Source: an uncultured Mucilaginibacter sp.
GTDB taxonomy: Bacteria > Bacteroidota > Bacteroidia > Sphingobacteriales > Sphingobacteriaceae
DNA: 55,540 nucleotides
Assembly: GCA_913775265.1 (NCBI GenBank)
Contig: CAJYJH010000023.1
Span: 1 to 55,540 of the forward strand
Direction of reading: 5' to 3'
Part shown: piece by piece, positions 34,305 through 42,703 of the stretch
Numbering within the stretch: position 1 is the first letter of the stretch
How the letters are laid out: every line of letters begins with the position of its first letter
The notes under the pieces: generated by a model
The model's database searches: none
Seen by the model: only the letters and a program-made list of their open reading frames with translations
What the model was told of the DNA's origin: nothing
Made by a program: the position numbers and the translations under genes

Positions 34305-34778
34305 ATGCCGGTACAACTCAGAACAGCCCGTCGCGAAGACTGCCCCCGCCTGTTAGAATTGATTAATGAACTGGCTCTTTACGAACGCGCACCGCAAGAG
34401 GTAACGGTTGATCTGAAACATTTTGAAGAAGCCGGATTCGGCAGCCAACCTGTCTGGAAAGCTTTTGTAGCCGAAACCGACGGCTTTATTGCTGGTTTCG
34501 CGCTTTATTATGTACGTTACTCCACCTGGAAGGGCAGCCGCTTATATCTCGAAGATTTAATTGTTACCGAAGCCATGCGCGGTCGCGGTATAGGTAAACT
34601 ATTATTTAATCGTACAGTGCAGGAAGCCCGCGAATTGGGCTTTAACGGCATGTCGTGGCAAGTACTGGATTGGAATGAGCCGGCTATTAATTTCTATAAA
34701 AAATACGAGGCCGGACTGGAAGCCGGCTGGTTAAACGCGTCACTTTCTACCGAACAAATCATAGATTTTAAGTCATGA
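34305..34778 (+). CDS. GNAT family N-acetyltransferase
   Basis: 157 residues with one GNAT domain. The acetyl-CoA-binding motif A is visible as VTEAMRGRGIGKLLF near 92-106, followed by the motif B region LDWNEPAINFYKKYEA. The sequence resembles the spermidine/diamine acetyltransferase-like (SAT/PaiA) group by its LYLEDLIV and ARELG segments, but the acceptor cannot be assigned. It starts 3 bases after YggS and its stop overlaps the next start (ATGA). Confidence 0.88.
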   Translation: MPVQLRTARREDCPRLLELINELALYERAPQEVTVDLKHFEEAGFGSQPVWKAFVAETDGFIAGFALYYVRYSTWKGSRLYLEDLIVTEAMRGRGIGKLLFNRTVQEARELGFNGMSWQVLDWNEPAINFYKKYEAGLEAGWLNASLSTEQIIDFKS

Positions 34779-35575
34779 AAATTTATCACTTAGCTGCTTT
34801 AGGAATATTAGCATGGGGTTCGCAGGGTTGTTGGAACGGCAAACCTAAAATTGAGGATGCCGACATTTACAAAGACACCCTCACTTATCAGTTTAAAAAC
34901 ATTAATAATAAAGCCGACGATTGCGCCGGCAAACCAGATAGTGCCTGCACTACCATTAAATTTAAATATCCGGCATTTGATAATCAACCTGTGCTTAATG
35001 ATACAGTGGTTACCGGACTCGCTACCTTAATGGACAAACAGAAAGGCATTGCCGGATTACAGCGCCTAAGCTGGCAGTATTTACAGGACTATAAAGACTT
35101 TAAAAAAACTAATCCTGATTGGAAAGGTAATTTTGAACTGGATTGTAAAGTTAGTGTGCTGCGCCAAGACTCGAGTTTGGTGAATTTAGCGTACGACGGT
35201 TATCAATACATCGGTGGCGCTCATGGCGGTCAAAAAACCCGATACGTAAACTGGAATGTTAAGCAAAATAAAAAGATTTTACTGAGTGATATTTTAAAGC
35301 CGGGATCAGAAGCTGAGTTGACAGCAATTGGCGAAAAGATTTTCAGGAAACAGGAAAATCTGGATGCTACTACCCCACTATCACGCGACTACTTTTTTAA
35401 GGATGGTAAGTTTACCTTGAATCAAAACTTTTTGATCACTCCGTTTGGTCTAAAGTTTTTATACAACCAGTACGAGATTAAGCCTTATGCTGCCGGTCAA
35501 ACTACGCTTGATATCCCTTACGCACAAATTAAAAGCCTGTTGCAGCCCAATACCATTGTTGCCCGATATTTATAA
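34775..35575 (+). CDS. DUF4163/DUF3298 exported protein (RsiV-like fold)
   Basis: 266 residues with a signal peptide ending at a lipobox-like SQGC (Cys19), so it is probably a lipoprotein. The middle part matches the DUF4163 layout and the second half the DUF3298 domain, with YQYIGGAHGGQKTRYVNW and ILLSDILKPGSE. These domains also form the outer part of the lysozyme-binding anti-sigma factor RsiV, but there is no transmembrane or cytoplasmic anti-sigma region here. The function in Bacteroidota is unknown. It overlaps the GNAT gene by four bases. Confidence 0.85.
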   Translation: MKIYHLAALGILAWGSQGCWNGKPKIEDADIYKDTLTYQFKNINNKADDCAGKPDSACTTIKFKYPAFDNQPVLNDTVVTGLATLMDKQKGIAGLQRLSWQYLQDYKDFKKTNPDWKGNFELDCKVSVLRQDSSLVNLAYDGYQYIGGAHGGQKTRYVNWNVKQNKKILLSDILKPGSEAELTAIGEKIFRKQENLDATTPLSRDYFFKDGKFTLNQNFLITPFGLKFLYNQYEIKPYAAGQTTLDIPYAQIKSLLQPNTIVARYL

Positions 35576-35580
35576 GTTAG

Positions 35581-36840
35581 ATGCTCGTATTTAAATTTGG
35601 AGGTGCATCGGTAAAAGATGCTGCCGGTGTTACTAATTTGGCAAAAATAGTTCGGAGTTATGCTGTTGAGCAATTGCTTATCGTGGTTTCGGCTATGGGT
35701 AAAACCACTAATGCTTTGGAAGAACTAGCCAAAGCTTATTATAAAGGTGATGAAGCTGTCCATAGCCTTTACGAAAACATCAAGCAATACCATTACAATA
35801 TCATACATCAGCTGTTTGATGATGGTGATGCCGTTTTTGATGACGTTGCCAATACCTTTGTAGAGATTGACTGGATGCTGGAGGACGAACCTCAAGATAG
35901 CTACGATTTTATTTACGACCAGTTGGTATCGGTGGGCGAATTACTGTCAACCCGCATTGTTAACGCTTACCTAAACACTCAGCAAGTGAGCAGCCGGTGG
36001 GTGGATGTACGCGGATATATCCATACTGATAACACCTATCGCGAAGGATTAGTAGACTGGGACAAAACCTGCACTGCTATTCAAAAAGACATCCCGACTA
36101 TGCTGAGTAAAAGTATAATTGTGACCCAAGGCTTTTTGGGTGGAACGTCTGAGAATTTCACGACAACACTGGGTCGTGAGGGATCTGATTACACGGCTTC
36201 TATTTTTGCATCGTGCTTGCAGGCAAAGTCAGTAACTACTTGGAAAGATGTGCCGGGCGTACTGAATGCCGATCCTAAATATTTTGCAGATACAGTAAAG
36301 TTTGACGTGTTGTCGTACACTGAAGCCATTGAGATGACTTATTACGGCGCTACTGTTATCCATCCAAAAACTATTAAGCCTCTGCAAAACGCAGGCATAC
36401 CGTTGCTGGTAAAATCATTTAATGATCCGGAAGCTTTAGGCACTGTCATCAGTACTGATGGCAAACCAACGTTTACCAAAGCGGTAATGATTGTAAAACA
36501 TAATCAGGTATTGCTTTCTGTTTCGGCTAAAGATTATTCTTTTATATCCGAGAAACACCTGAGCGAGGTTTATCAGCTATTGGCATCTAACAAAATCAAA
36601 ATAAATGTGGTGCAAACATCTGCGCTTAGTTTGTCGCTTTGCTTTGACCGTGATGATGAAAAGTTTGAGAGGCTGCTGAGCCTATTAAAGCCAAACTTCA
36701 ATTTAAAATATAATCAACAATTATATCTCTTAACCTTAAGGCATTACACTGCCGACTTGCTTAACCAACTTATTGATGGCAAAGATGTTTTGCTCGAGCA
36801 AATTAGCCGCAATACTGCACAAGTAGTTGTGGCCGAATAG
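35581..36840 (+). CDS. lysC: Aspartate kinase (monofunctional)
   Basis: Phosphorylates aspartate, the first step towards lysine, threonine, methionine and diaminopimelate. 419 residues. The ATP-binding start MLVFKFGGASVKD has the KFGG motif at 5-8, and TTLGREGSDYTAS near 198-210 binds the substrate. Residues about 300-419 form the ACT regulatory region. No homoserine dehydrogenase domain is attached. It is the last gene of the YggS operon, and its stop lies 6 bases from the end of the convergent sensor kinase gene. Confidence 0.93.
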   Translation: MLVFKFGGASVKDAAGVTNLAKIVRSYAVEQLLIVVSAMGKTTNALEELAKAYYKGDEAVHSLYENIKQYHYNIIHQLFDDGDAVFDDVANTFVEIDWMLEDEPQDSYDFIYDQLVSVGELLSTRIVNAYLNTQQVSSRWVDVRGYIHTDNTYREGLVDWDKTCTAIQKDIPTMLSKSIIVTQGFLGGTSENFTTTLGREGSDYTASIFASCLQAKSVTTWKDVPGVLNADPKYFADTVKFDVLSYTEAIEMTYYGATVIHPKTIKPLQNAGIPLLVKSFNDPEALGTVISTDGKPTFTKAVMIVKHNQVLLSVSAKDYSFISEKHLSEVYQLLASNKIKINVVQTSALSLSLCFDRDDEKFERLLSLLKPNFNLKYNQQLYLLTLRHYTADLLNQLIDGKDVLLEQISRNTAQVVVAE

Positions 36841-36846
36841 ATTTGG

Positions 36847-38901
36847 TTAAGACTGATGTTTGCGCAAAAGGCGAACGAATTTTCGGGGGGCGGGTGTTGC
36901 AGTTGGCTTTTTAATAGCCGCCCCTTGAAACATTGGCAGCGAGAAGAAAAACGTTGTTCCTTGTCCAGTGACGCTCTCCGCCCATATTTTTCCTTGATTT
37001 ACCTCTAAAAATTCTTTACAAATTACAAGGCCTAAACTCGTACCTGTTTCATTATACGTACCCTTAGTACTGGTGTTGCTAATATCGAAGATATGAGATA
37101 AACGGTCAGCACTTATGCCAATCCCGTTGTCCTGCACCGAAAAAGTAATTTTGTTGCTTTCTACGTCGGCAACAGCATCAATGTGCACCCAGCCGCCTGT
37201 AGGAGTAAATTTGATAGCGTTGGCCGCAACATTACGCATTACAAACTCAAAATGATTTGGGTCAACCAGCATGGTTAGCTTATCATTTACGAGGCTTAGC
37301 AACTGTATTTTCTTCTTTTCAGCAGTTTCGGACAATAAGTTTATCGTACGTTCTATAATAGGTGAAGGCCGTACAATCAGACTATTTAAACGAATGCCTT
37401 TAATTTGCATCTCGCCCCATTTAAGCAACATATTCAATGTTTCGAGCGTGATGTTGCTGGCTGATGTGAGCCTCTTAATCAGCAACGTCTTTTCTTCGCC
37501 GTTGATGTCGTCATCATCCAGCAAGAACAGCAAATCGATGACCGAAGCTAGTGGCGCCCTTAAGTCGTGCGCTAAAACAGAAAACAGCTTGTCTTTAACC
37601 TCGTTGGAGTCTTTCAAGTTGGAGTTGGCTGTGTTCAATAACTTATTGAGCTTGCGGGTACGGTAAAAATAATAACCGATAACCAGTAGCACTGCCAAAC
37701 TACCTAAGGCCAATATAATGTATACATTGCGTTGCAGGCGCTGCTGTTTGTATAAAATATCCAATTCGCGAACGCGTGCTTTTGACTTATACAGTTGATA
37801 CTCGGTTTGCAAACCGGTAACCTGTTTGGCCATAGCTTTATAGTATAGACTGTCAGCCAAGGTGTTTTGTTGCTCCCGTAGCTTTAGCGCAAGTTGGTAA
37901 TTCTGCTGGTACTTGTATAAATCGGCCAGGCGGCTTAAAATTTCAATTTCCTGCTTGCGTGCACCTTTTTCCCGTACTAAAGCTAACGCATCATTAAAGT
38001 AAAATAAGGACTTCTCAGCATCACTCGAGCCATAAGTATCAGCTAATCCGGTTAGCGTTTGCAGCTCTCGCAGATAGTTTTTTATAGTTCGGGCTTTTTG
38101 CAAAGCAGCTTTTTGCAAACTGATCGACTTAGCCTTATCGCCTTCTTTATTGTAAACCTTAGCCAGGTTATTAGTCAACGTGATATTTAAGCCCTGATAC
38201 TGTGGCTCACCACTAAGCATAATACCTTTTTCGAGGTAAGCTTTTGCCTGTTTTGGCATGCCCATTTCGCGATAAACTACGCCGAAATTGTTATATATAT
38301 TAAGTGATAGATTGGAAAAGGGTATAGTGTTGTTTATCCTTTCGGCAATGTGCAGGTATTTTAAAGCTATATCAAATTTTTTTTGCCCCATGTAGCCTTC
38401 GGCTAGAGTAAGATACGCTTCCATCCGACCGGTAGTATTTTTAGAACGTTCTGCGACTTTTAGCGATTGTATAAAAAAGCCAATGGCTTTATCGTAATTA
38501 CCTTTACGCAATTCAACCACTCCCAAACGGACGATCACGGCAGCTTCGCCAACCGGGTTCTTAGCCCGACGATATAGGTCAAGCGCATCGGTGTATTTTA
38601 ATTTCGAAGCATCAAAATCCCCTAAGTTATCGTCGATCATGCCCAATTGGTTCAGCATCATAGCTTCGCCTTTTAAGTCATTTTTACGACGAGCATCAGC
38701 TAAACCCATTTTGGCAAAAAACACGGCAGAATCAGGTTTAGAATATCGGTATTGCTTAACTAACTTCTCGTAATCGGCAATGGTAAGGGTGGATGACTGT
38801 GATGTACCTGATTGTTTTTTTAACGACGCAACAGCGTAGTTAACAGTAAAACTCAAGAAAAGTAACAAGGTTATTGTTAGCTGTTTAATAACTGCTGGCA
38901 C
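36847..38901 (-). CDS. TPR-containing sensor histidine kinase
   Basis: 684 residues: signal peptide, periplasmic TPR array (about 40-350), coiled segment, one transmembrane helix near 392-412, and cytoplasmic kinase. The phospho-acceptor is His445 in SVLAHDLRAPLAS; the ATPase shows the N box NAIKFTP, the G1 box DNGIGIS and the G2 box GTSLGLVIC. No receiver domain is attached and no response regulator gene is adjacent. The start is a GTG at 38901, since no ATG gives this frame and the signal peptide follows directly; a TAnnTTTG box lies 4 bases upstream. Confidence 0.9.
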   Translation of the reverse strand: MPAVIKQLTITLLLFLSFTVNYAVASLKKQSGTSQSSTLTIADYEKLVKQYRYSKPDSAVFFAKMGLADARRKNDLKGEAMMLNQLGMIDDNLGDFDASKLKYTDALDLYRRAKNPVGEAAVIVRLGVVELRKGNYDKAIGFFIQSLKVAERSKNTTGRMEAYLTLAEGYMGQKKFDIALKYLHIAERINNTIPFSNLSLNIYNNFGVVYREMGMPKQAKAYLEKGIMLSGEPQYQGLNITLTNNLAKVYNKEGDKAKSISLQKAALQKARTIKNYLRELQTLTGLADTYGSSDAEKSLFYFNDALALVREKGARKQEIEILSRLADLYKYQQNYQLALKLREQQNTLADSLYYKAMAKQVTGLQTEYQLYKSKARVRELDILYKQQRLQRNVYIILALGSLAVLLVIGYYFYRTRKLNKLLNTANSNLKDSNEVKDKLFSVLAHDLRAPLASVIDLLFLLDDDDINGEEKTLLIKRLTSASNITLETLNMLLKWGEMQIKGIRLNSLIVRPSPIIERTINLLSETAEKKKIQLLSLVNDKLTMLVDPNHFEFVMRNVAANAIKFTPTGGWVHIDAVADVESNKITFSVQDNGIGISADRLSHIFDISNTSTKGTYNETGTSLGLVICKEFLEVNQGKIWAESVTGQGTTFFFSLPMFQGAAIKKPTATPAPRKFVRLLRKHQS

Positions 38902-38905
38902 ATTA

Positions 38906-38913
38906 CAAATATA
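38906..38913 (-). promoter_or_regulatory. Bacteroidota -7 box for the sensor kinase
   Basis: The minus strand reads TATATTTG, a full TAnnTTTG match ending 4 bases before the GTG start, which implies a leaderless message. Confidence 0.5.
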
Positions 38914-39060
38914 AAATTTATGCTTACAGTGTACTCACTTAATGTTTAAAATGTTTCAAACAATTTTTCTTATAATATGCAAGCGCTTTCGCTTAAATTA
39001 AAAGCAAACTTAAAAAGTCAACTTCATTGTACACTCAAGTAATTAATTAGATCAAAGTAA

Positions 39061-39079
39061 TTTGCAATTATATTGCAAA
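39061..39079. promoter_or_regulatory. Perfect 19-bp dyad, possible operator
   Basis: TTTGCAAT-TAT-ATTGCAAA is a perfect inverted repeat with 8-bp arms, in the middle of the divergent gap. Size and symmetry suit a dimeric helix-turn-helix regulator. It lacks a T run and is far from any stop codon, so it is not a terminator. Confidence 0.45.
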
Positions 39080-39220
39080 CGATAAGTTTTATGGTGCAGG
39101 TGTTTGATAGCCAATGACTTTTCAAAAGGAAATCATGTAAATACACACTAAACATCTTTTTTCAATATTTATTGCTGTTTACCTAACTTGCCCGCCTCTT
39201 TCAAAACCTGATTACCGCCT

Positions 39221-40576
39221 ATGGATGCACAGCAAATAACCGGTTACCTGAAACAAAATAACAGCCATCATATTAAGTTTGCATTTGCAGATATTGACGG
39301 TATTTTGCGTGGCAAGCTCATTCACAGACAAAAGTTTGAAAGCGGTTTGCAAGATGGTTACGGTTTCTGTGATGTGGTATTTGGTTGGGACAGTGCCGAC
39401 CAGGCTTATGATAACGTTGCAGTAACAGGATGGCACACCGGCTACCCTGATAAGCAATGCCGCATCGACTTGGCAACGTTTCGCAACATTCCGTGGCAAA
39501 ATAACATTCCATTTTTTTTGGCCGATTTTGATGGCCAGGGAAACGAGCAGGTGCCTTGTCCGCGCACGCTGTTAAAAAAAATCATATCAGAATGTACCAA
39601 CTTAGGGTATCATCCTCAGTTTGCTCAGGAATTTGAATGGTTTAATTTTGATGAGACTGCAAAGTCGTTGCAACAAAAGTCTTTTACAAATATTGAACCG
39701 CTTACACCAGGTATGTTTGGCTACTCCGTTTTGCGACTTTCACAACAGAGCGATTTTTACCTTGACCTGGTTAACCAATTAGAAAAATTTGGTATTCCTT
39801 TGGAAGGTTTGCATACGGAAACCGGTCCAGGCGTCTGTGAGGCCGCCATCTTACACGACCATGCATTAGCTGCGGCAGACAAAGCAGTTTTATTTAAAAA
39901 CGCTGTTAAAGAAATTGCTTCCAAACACGGTATTATGGCCTCATTTATGGCCAAGTGGAATGCCGATTTGCCGGGCTGCGGTGGACACATTCATCAAAGC
40001 CTGTGGAGCACAGATAAAACCCGTAATATGTTTTATCAAGCTGATAAAGAGAATTATATGAGCGAAATCATGAAGCATTACATTGCAGGACAATTGTATT
40101 GTTTACCCTTTGTAGCTCCAATGTTTGCTCCAAACATCAACAGTTTTAAACGGCTGGTAGAAGGCGCTTGGGCTCCTACTACTATTACCTGGGGGGTAGA
40201 TAACCGAACGGCCGCTTTACGGGCAATCAGCCATTCCGCTAAATCTGCGCGATTGGAAACACGTGTTCCTGGTGCTGACAGTAATCCATATTTGGCTATT
40301 GCAGCCAGCTTAGCATCAGGGCTTTATGGTATAAAACACAAGCTAACACTTGACATATCACCCGTGCGAGGCAATGGCTATTTAGATACCTCAAATGGCG
40401 TCTTACCAAAAAATTTATTCGAAGCTGCTACCACTATGCAACAATCAGCCGTTGCCCGCGAACTTTTTGGGGATATGTTCGTAGACCATTTTACAGCCAC
40501 CCGCCTTTGGGAATGGCGGCAGTTTAACAGCCGGGTAACCGACTGGGAACTGAAAAGATATTTTGAAATTATATAA
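39221..40576 (+). CDS. Glutamine synthetase family ligase (PuuA/GlnA-like)
   Basis: 451 residues with the complete GS fold. Active-site elements are EFEWF near 132, TGPGVCEAAI near 204, GCGGHIHQSL near 252 (ammonia/glutamate site), NSFKRLVEGAWAP near 308 and ARLETRVPGADSNPY near 345. The short length without the adenylylation region places it with gamma-glutamyl-amine ligases (PuuA, GlnA-like) more than with the main GlnA. The acceptor amine is unknown. It starts a three-gene run with an APH-like kinase and a HAD protein. Confidence 0.85.
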   Translation: MDAQQITGYLKQNNSHHIKFAFADIDGILRGKLIHRQKFESGLQDGYGFCDVVFGWDSADQAYDNVAVTGWHTGYPDKQCRIDLATFRNIPWQNNIPFFLADFDGQGNEQVPCPRTLLKKIISECTNLGYHPQFAQEFEWFNFDETAKSLQQKSFTNIEPLTPGMFGYSVLRLSQQSDFYLDLVNQLEKFGIPLEGLHTETGPGVCEAAILHDHALAAADKAVLFKNAVKEIASKHGIMASFMAKWNADLPGCGGHIHQSLWSTDKTRNMFYQADKENYMSEIMKHYIAGQLYCLPFVAPMFAPNINSFKRLVEGAWAPTTITWGVDNRTAALRAISHSAKSARLETRVPGADSNPYLAIAASLASGLYGIKHKLTLDISPVRGNGYLDTSNGVLPKNLFEAATTMQQSAVARELFGDMFVDHFTATRLWEWRQFNSRVTDWELKRYFEII

Positions 40577-40601
40577 CCAATAATACAGGCAACTGCCTTT
40601 T

Positions 40602-41651
40602 ATGAACCACGAATTAAGCAAGCTGATTGTAAGTAAGGCTTGGGAGGCTTACGATGCCTCTAAGGTAATACAAAGCATCGATGATATCAGCGCTAACGTT
40701 TCTACTAATTTTGTTTTCAGAGTAACCTTTGAAGACGGAGACATTATCATAGCCAAGCTTTCGAGTTTCGGTAAGTACGATTACTTCAAGGAAGATCATC
40801 GCATCATCCACAGCCTCTCTAACAACCTCTTATACCCTTACGAGAATGTTCTGGCTAAGTCATTACTAAAAAACAATCGGGTATATATTTACCGGCATCG
40901 CCAAACTGGTAATGATGCCTGGGTGGTATTCTACAACCCTACTCGCATATTGGAGCGTTTGCCGCGACGCCTCGACGAAGACCACATCAAGCAGTTTGCG
41001 CAGCAAACTGCAAAATTCCATAAGGCTTGCGCGCGTGCGGCCAAAGTGCTGCCCAAATCAATCAAAACCATGCGTACCGACATTAACAGCCTGCTCGACC
41101 AGTTGGCAGCTGATGAAAGCCGGTTTGGCACGCGTAGCCATGCCGACCAGTTGAGGTACCATTGCGATAAATATTTAAAAGGCAGGGCAAAATACGGCGC
41201 GTCTACTTTTGAAACCATTCCGGTCTTTATCGACTGGAACATAGGCAATTTCTCGGTTACCAAAGACATGGAATTGTACTCGCGCTGGGATTTTGATTGG
41301 TTTAGGATGAGTACACGCATGATGGATTTTTATTTTTTTAGCCGGGTAGTATCTAACGCCGGAGATCGTACGGTGTTTAGCTACCTCATCACTACCATGA
41401 TGGAGGACCGCTTTATCATATTTTTAAAGGAGTACCATAAACATAACCCGCTCACTGCAAATGAAGTTGGTTTCCTGAAAGAAGCTTACCGCTTTTTTAT
41501 CTTAAATTACGTAATTAAAGATGGCAAGCACTTTTTCCACGAGCAATATGCCAACAAATTACAGCAGGAAGCCTATGATATTTACCTGCCCTCGGTAGAC
41601 CGTGATTTTAATGCTGACGTATTACTTGATGCTCTCAAAATAAAACCTTAA
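40602..41651 (+). CDS. APH/choline kinase-like phosphotransferase
   Basis: 349 residues with a kinase-like fold. The catalytic loop reads VFIDWNIGN, with Asp211 and Asn216 in the right positions, but the His of the usual HGD motif is Phe. The metal-binding motif is WDFDWF. Family members phosphorylate small alcohols or amines such as choline, ethanolamine, sugars or aminoglycosides; a resistance function is not suggested by the context. It follows the GS-like gene by 25 bases and precedes the HAD gene by 24 bases. Confidence 0.78.
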   Translation: MNHELSKLIVSKAWEAYDASKVIQSIDDISANVSTNFVFRVTFEDGDIIIAKLSSFGKYDYFKEDHRIIHSLSNNLLYPYENVLAKSLLKNNRVYIYRHRQTGNDAWVVFYNPTRILERLPRRLDEDHIKQFAQQTAKFHKACARAAKVLPKSIKTMRTDINSLLDQLAADESRFGTRSHADQLRYHCDKYLKGRAKYGASTFETIPVFIDWNIGNFSVTKDMELYSRWDFDWFRMSTRMMDFYFFSRVVSNAGDRTVFSYLITTMMEDRFIIFLKEYHKHNPLTANEVGFLKEAYRFFILNYVIKDGKHFFHEQYANKLQQEAYDIYLPSVDRDFNADVLLDALKIKP

Positions 41652-41675
41652 ATTTCAACAGAAATACCCTTTTTG

Positions 41676-42530
41676 ATGTTACCTACCCTTGATTTTAAAA
41701 GCGTTGTTGATTGCTACAAAGTAATCTTTTTCGACTCGTTCGGTGTTATAAAAAACTACAAGGGACTGGTACCAGGCATCAAGAATACCTTCGATTATCT
41801 GCGCGAGCAGAACAAAGATTATTACATCGTTACCAACGATGCATCGCGCAGTCCGTTGCAGTTAGCGCAATCATTTCACAGATTAGGGCTGGACGACCTC
41901 ACTCCTGAAAAAATAATTTCATCAGGTATGTTAGCCAAAGAGTACCTGGAGTTAAAAGTTACGCATGGCATTGTGGCTTATCTGGGCACTAAAAACTCCG
42001 CACATTATATCGAGTCGGCGGGTCATCAGACGATGTCCATCCGCGATATCACTGACGAAGTGATAGAACAGGTAAATGGTGTGGTTTTTATGGATGATGA
42101 AGGTTACCGTTGGTTTGATGACCTGAATAAAACAGTGAACCTGCTACGCAAACGTAATATACCTGCCATCGTGGCCAACACTGATTTGGTTTATCCCCTA
42201 ACCAAAACCGACGTTGCTATTGCCGTTGGCGCACTGGCCGATATGATCGAAAAAATTGTGGGCAAGAAATTTATCCGCTTTGGTAAGCCCGATTCGCAAA
42301 TGTTTATGTTTGCCTACGAGCTGGCCCGCCAAAAACAACACCTCACCAAGCAGGATATTTTGATGGTTGGCGACACCCTGCATACCGATATTTTAGGAGG
42401 TAATAAGTTTGGGCTTGATACTGTACTGGTTTATACGGGTAACACCTTACCGGCTAATGCCGAAACCAACATCATGGCCAGCGGCATCGTACCAACCTAC
42501 ATTTGCAACAACGCAGTTGTTGAAATTTAA
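41676..42530 (+). CDS. HAD-superfamily (subfamily IIA) protein with altered motif I
   Basis: 284 residues from the ATG at 41676 (a TTG directly before it is less likely). Motif I reads FFDSFGVI: nucleophile Asp20 is present, but the second Asp, normally the acid/base, is Phe22. Motif II is VTND, the motif III Lys is in RFGKPDSQMF and motif IV is GDTLHTDILGG. The NagD-like cap lies between motifs II and III. A family of IIA proteins with DVWG at motif I exists, so the change may be a lineage feature and the activity may not be a plain phosphatase. It is third in the cassette. Confidence 0.8.
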   Translation: MLPTLDFKSVVDCYKVIFFDSFGVIKNYKGLVPGIKNTFDYLREQNKDYYIVTNDASRSPLQLAQSFHRLGLDDLTPEKIISSGMLAKEYLELKVTHGIVAYLGTKNSAHYIESAGHQTMSIRDITDEVIEQVNGVVFMDDEGYRWFDDLNKTVNLLRKRNIPAIVANTDLVYPLTKTDVAIAVGALADMIEKIVGKKFIRFGKPDSQMFMFAYELARQKQHLTKQDILMVGDTLHTDILGGNKFGLDTVLVYTGNTLPANAETNIMASGIVPTYICNNAVVEI

Positions 42531-42703
42531 GTGATTCTGGTCATCAATTTTCTTCGTGGCAATCATACTGCTGCATTTAAGCTCTATTTGCATTTAAAAC
42601 TTTTTGTTGTTTTTAGCTTAAACATTTTGTAAGCGTTTGCGGTTAGTTTCAATAATTAAAATGAGGCAGGGCAACCTATGCCCCTCACCAAAATTATTAC
42701 TTA

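Larger units (their letters stand above)
38902..39220. other. AT-rich divergent intergenic region
   Basis: 319 bases between the divergent sensor kinase and the glutamine synthetase-like gene. It holds the kinase promoter box at the left edge and a perfect dyad at 39061-39079. I see no small gene, RNA gene or terminator in it. Confidence 0.6.

Noticed and set aside
40602..41651. Aminoglycoside resistance kinase
   Set aside because: Only the general kinase fold is shared; the catalytic loop differs and the gene is embedded in a metabolic cassette, so a resistance label is not supported.
42663..42686. Hairpin GAGG..GGGC / GCCCCTC just before glgE
   Set aside because: The arms pair only with a bulge and the sequence is short; it is too weak to call a riboswitch or attenuator.
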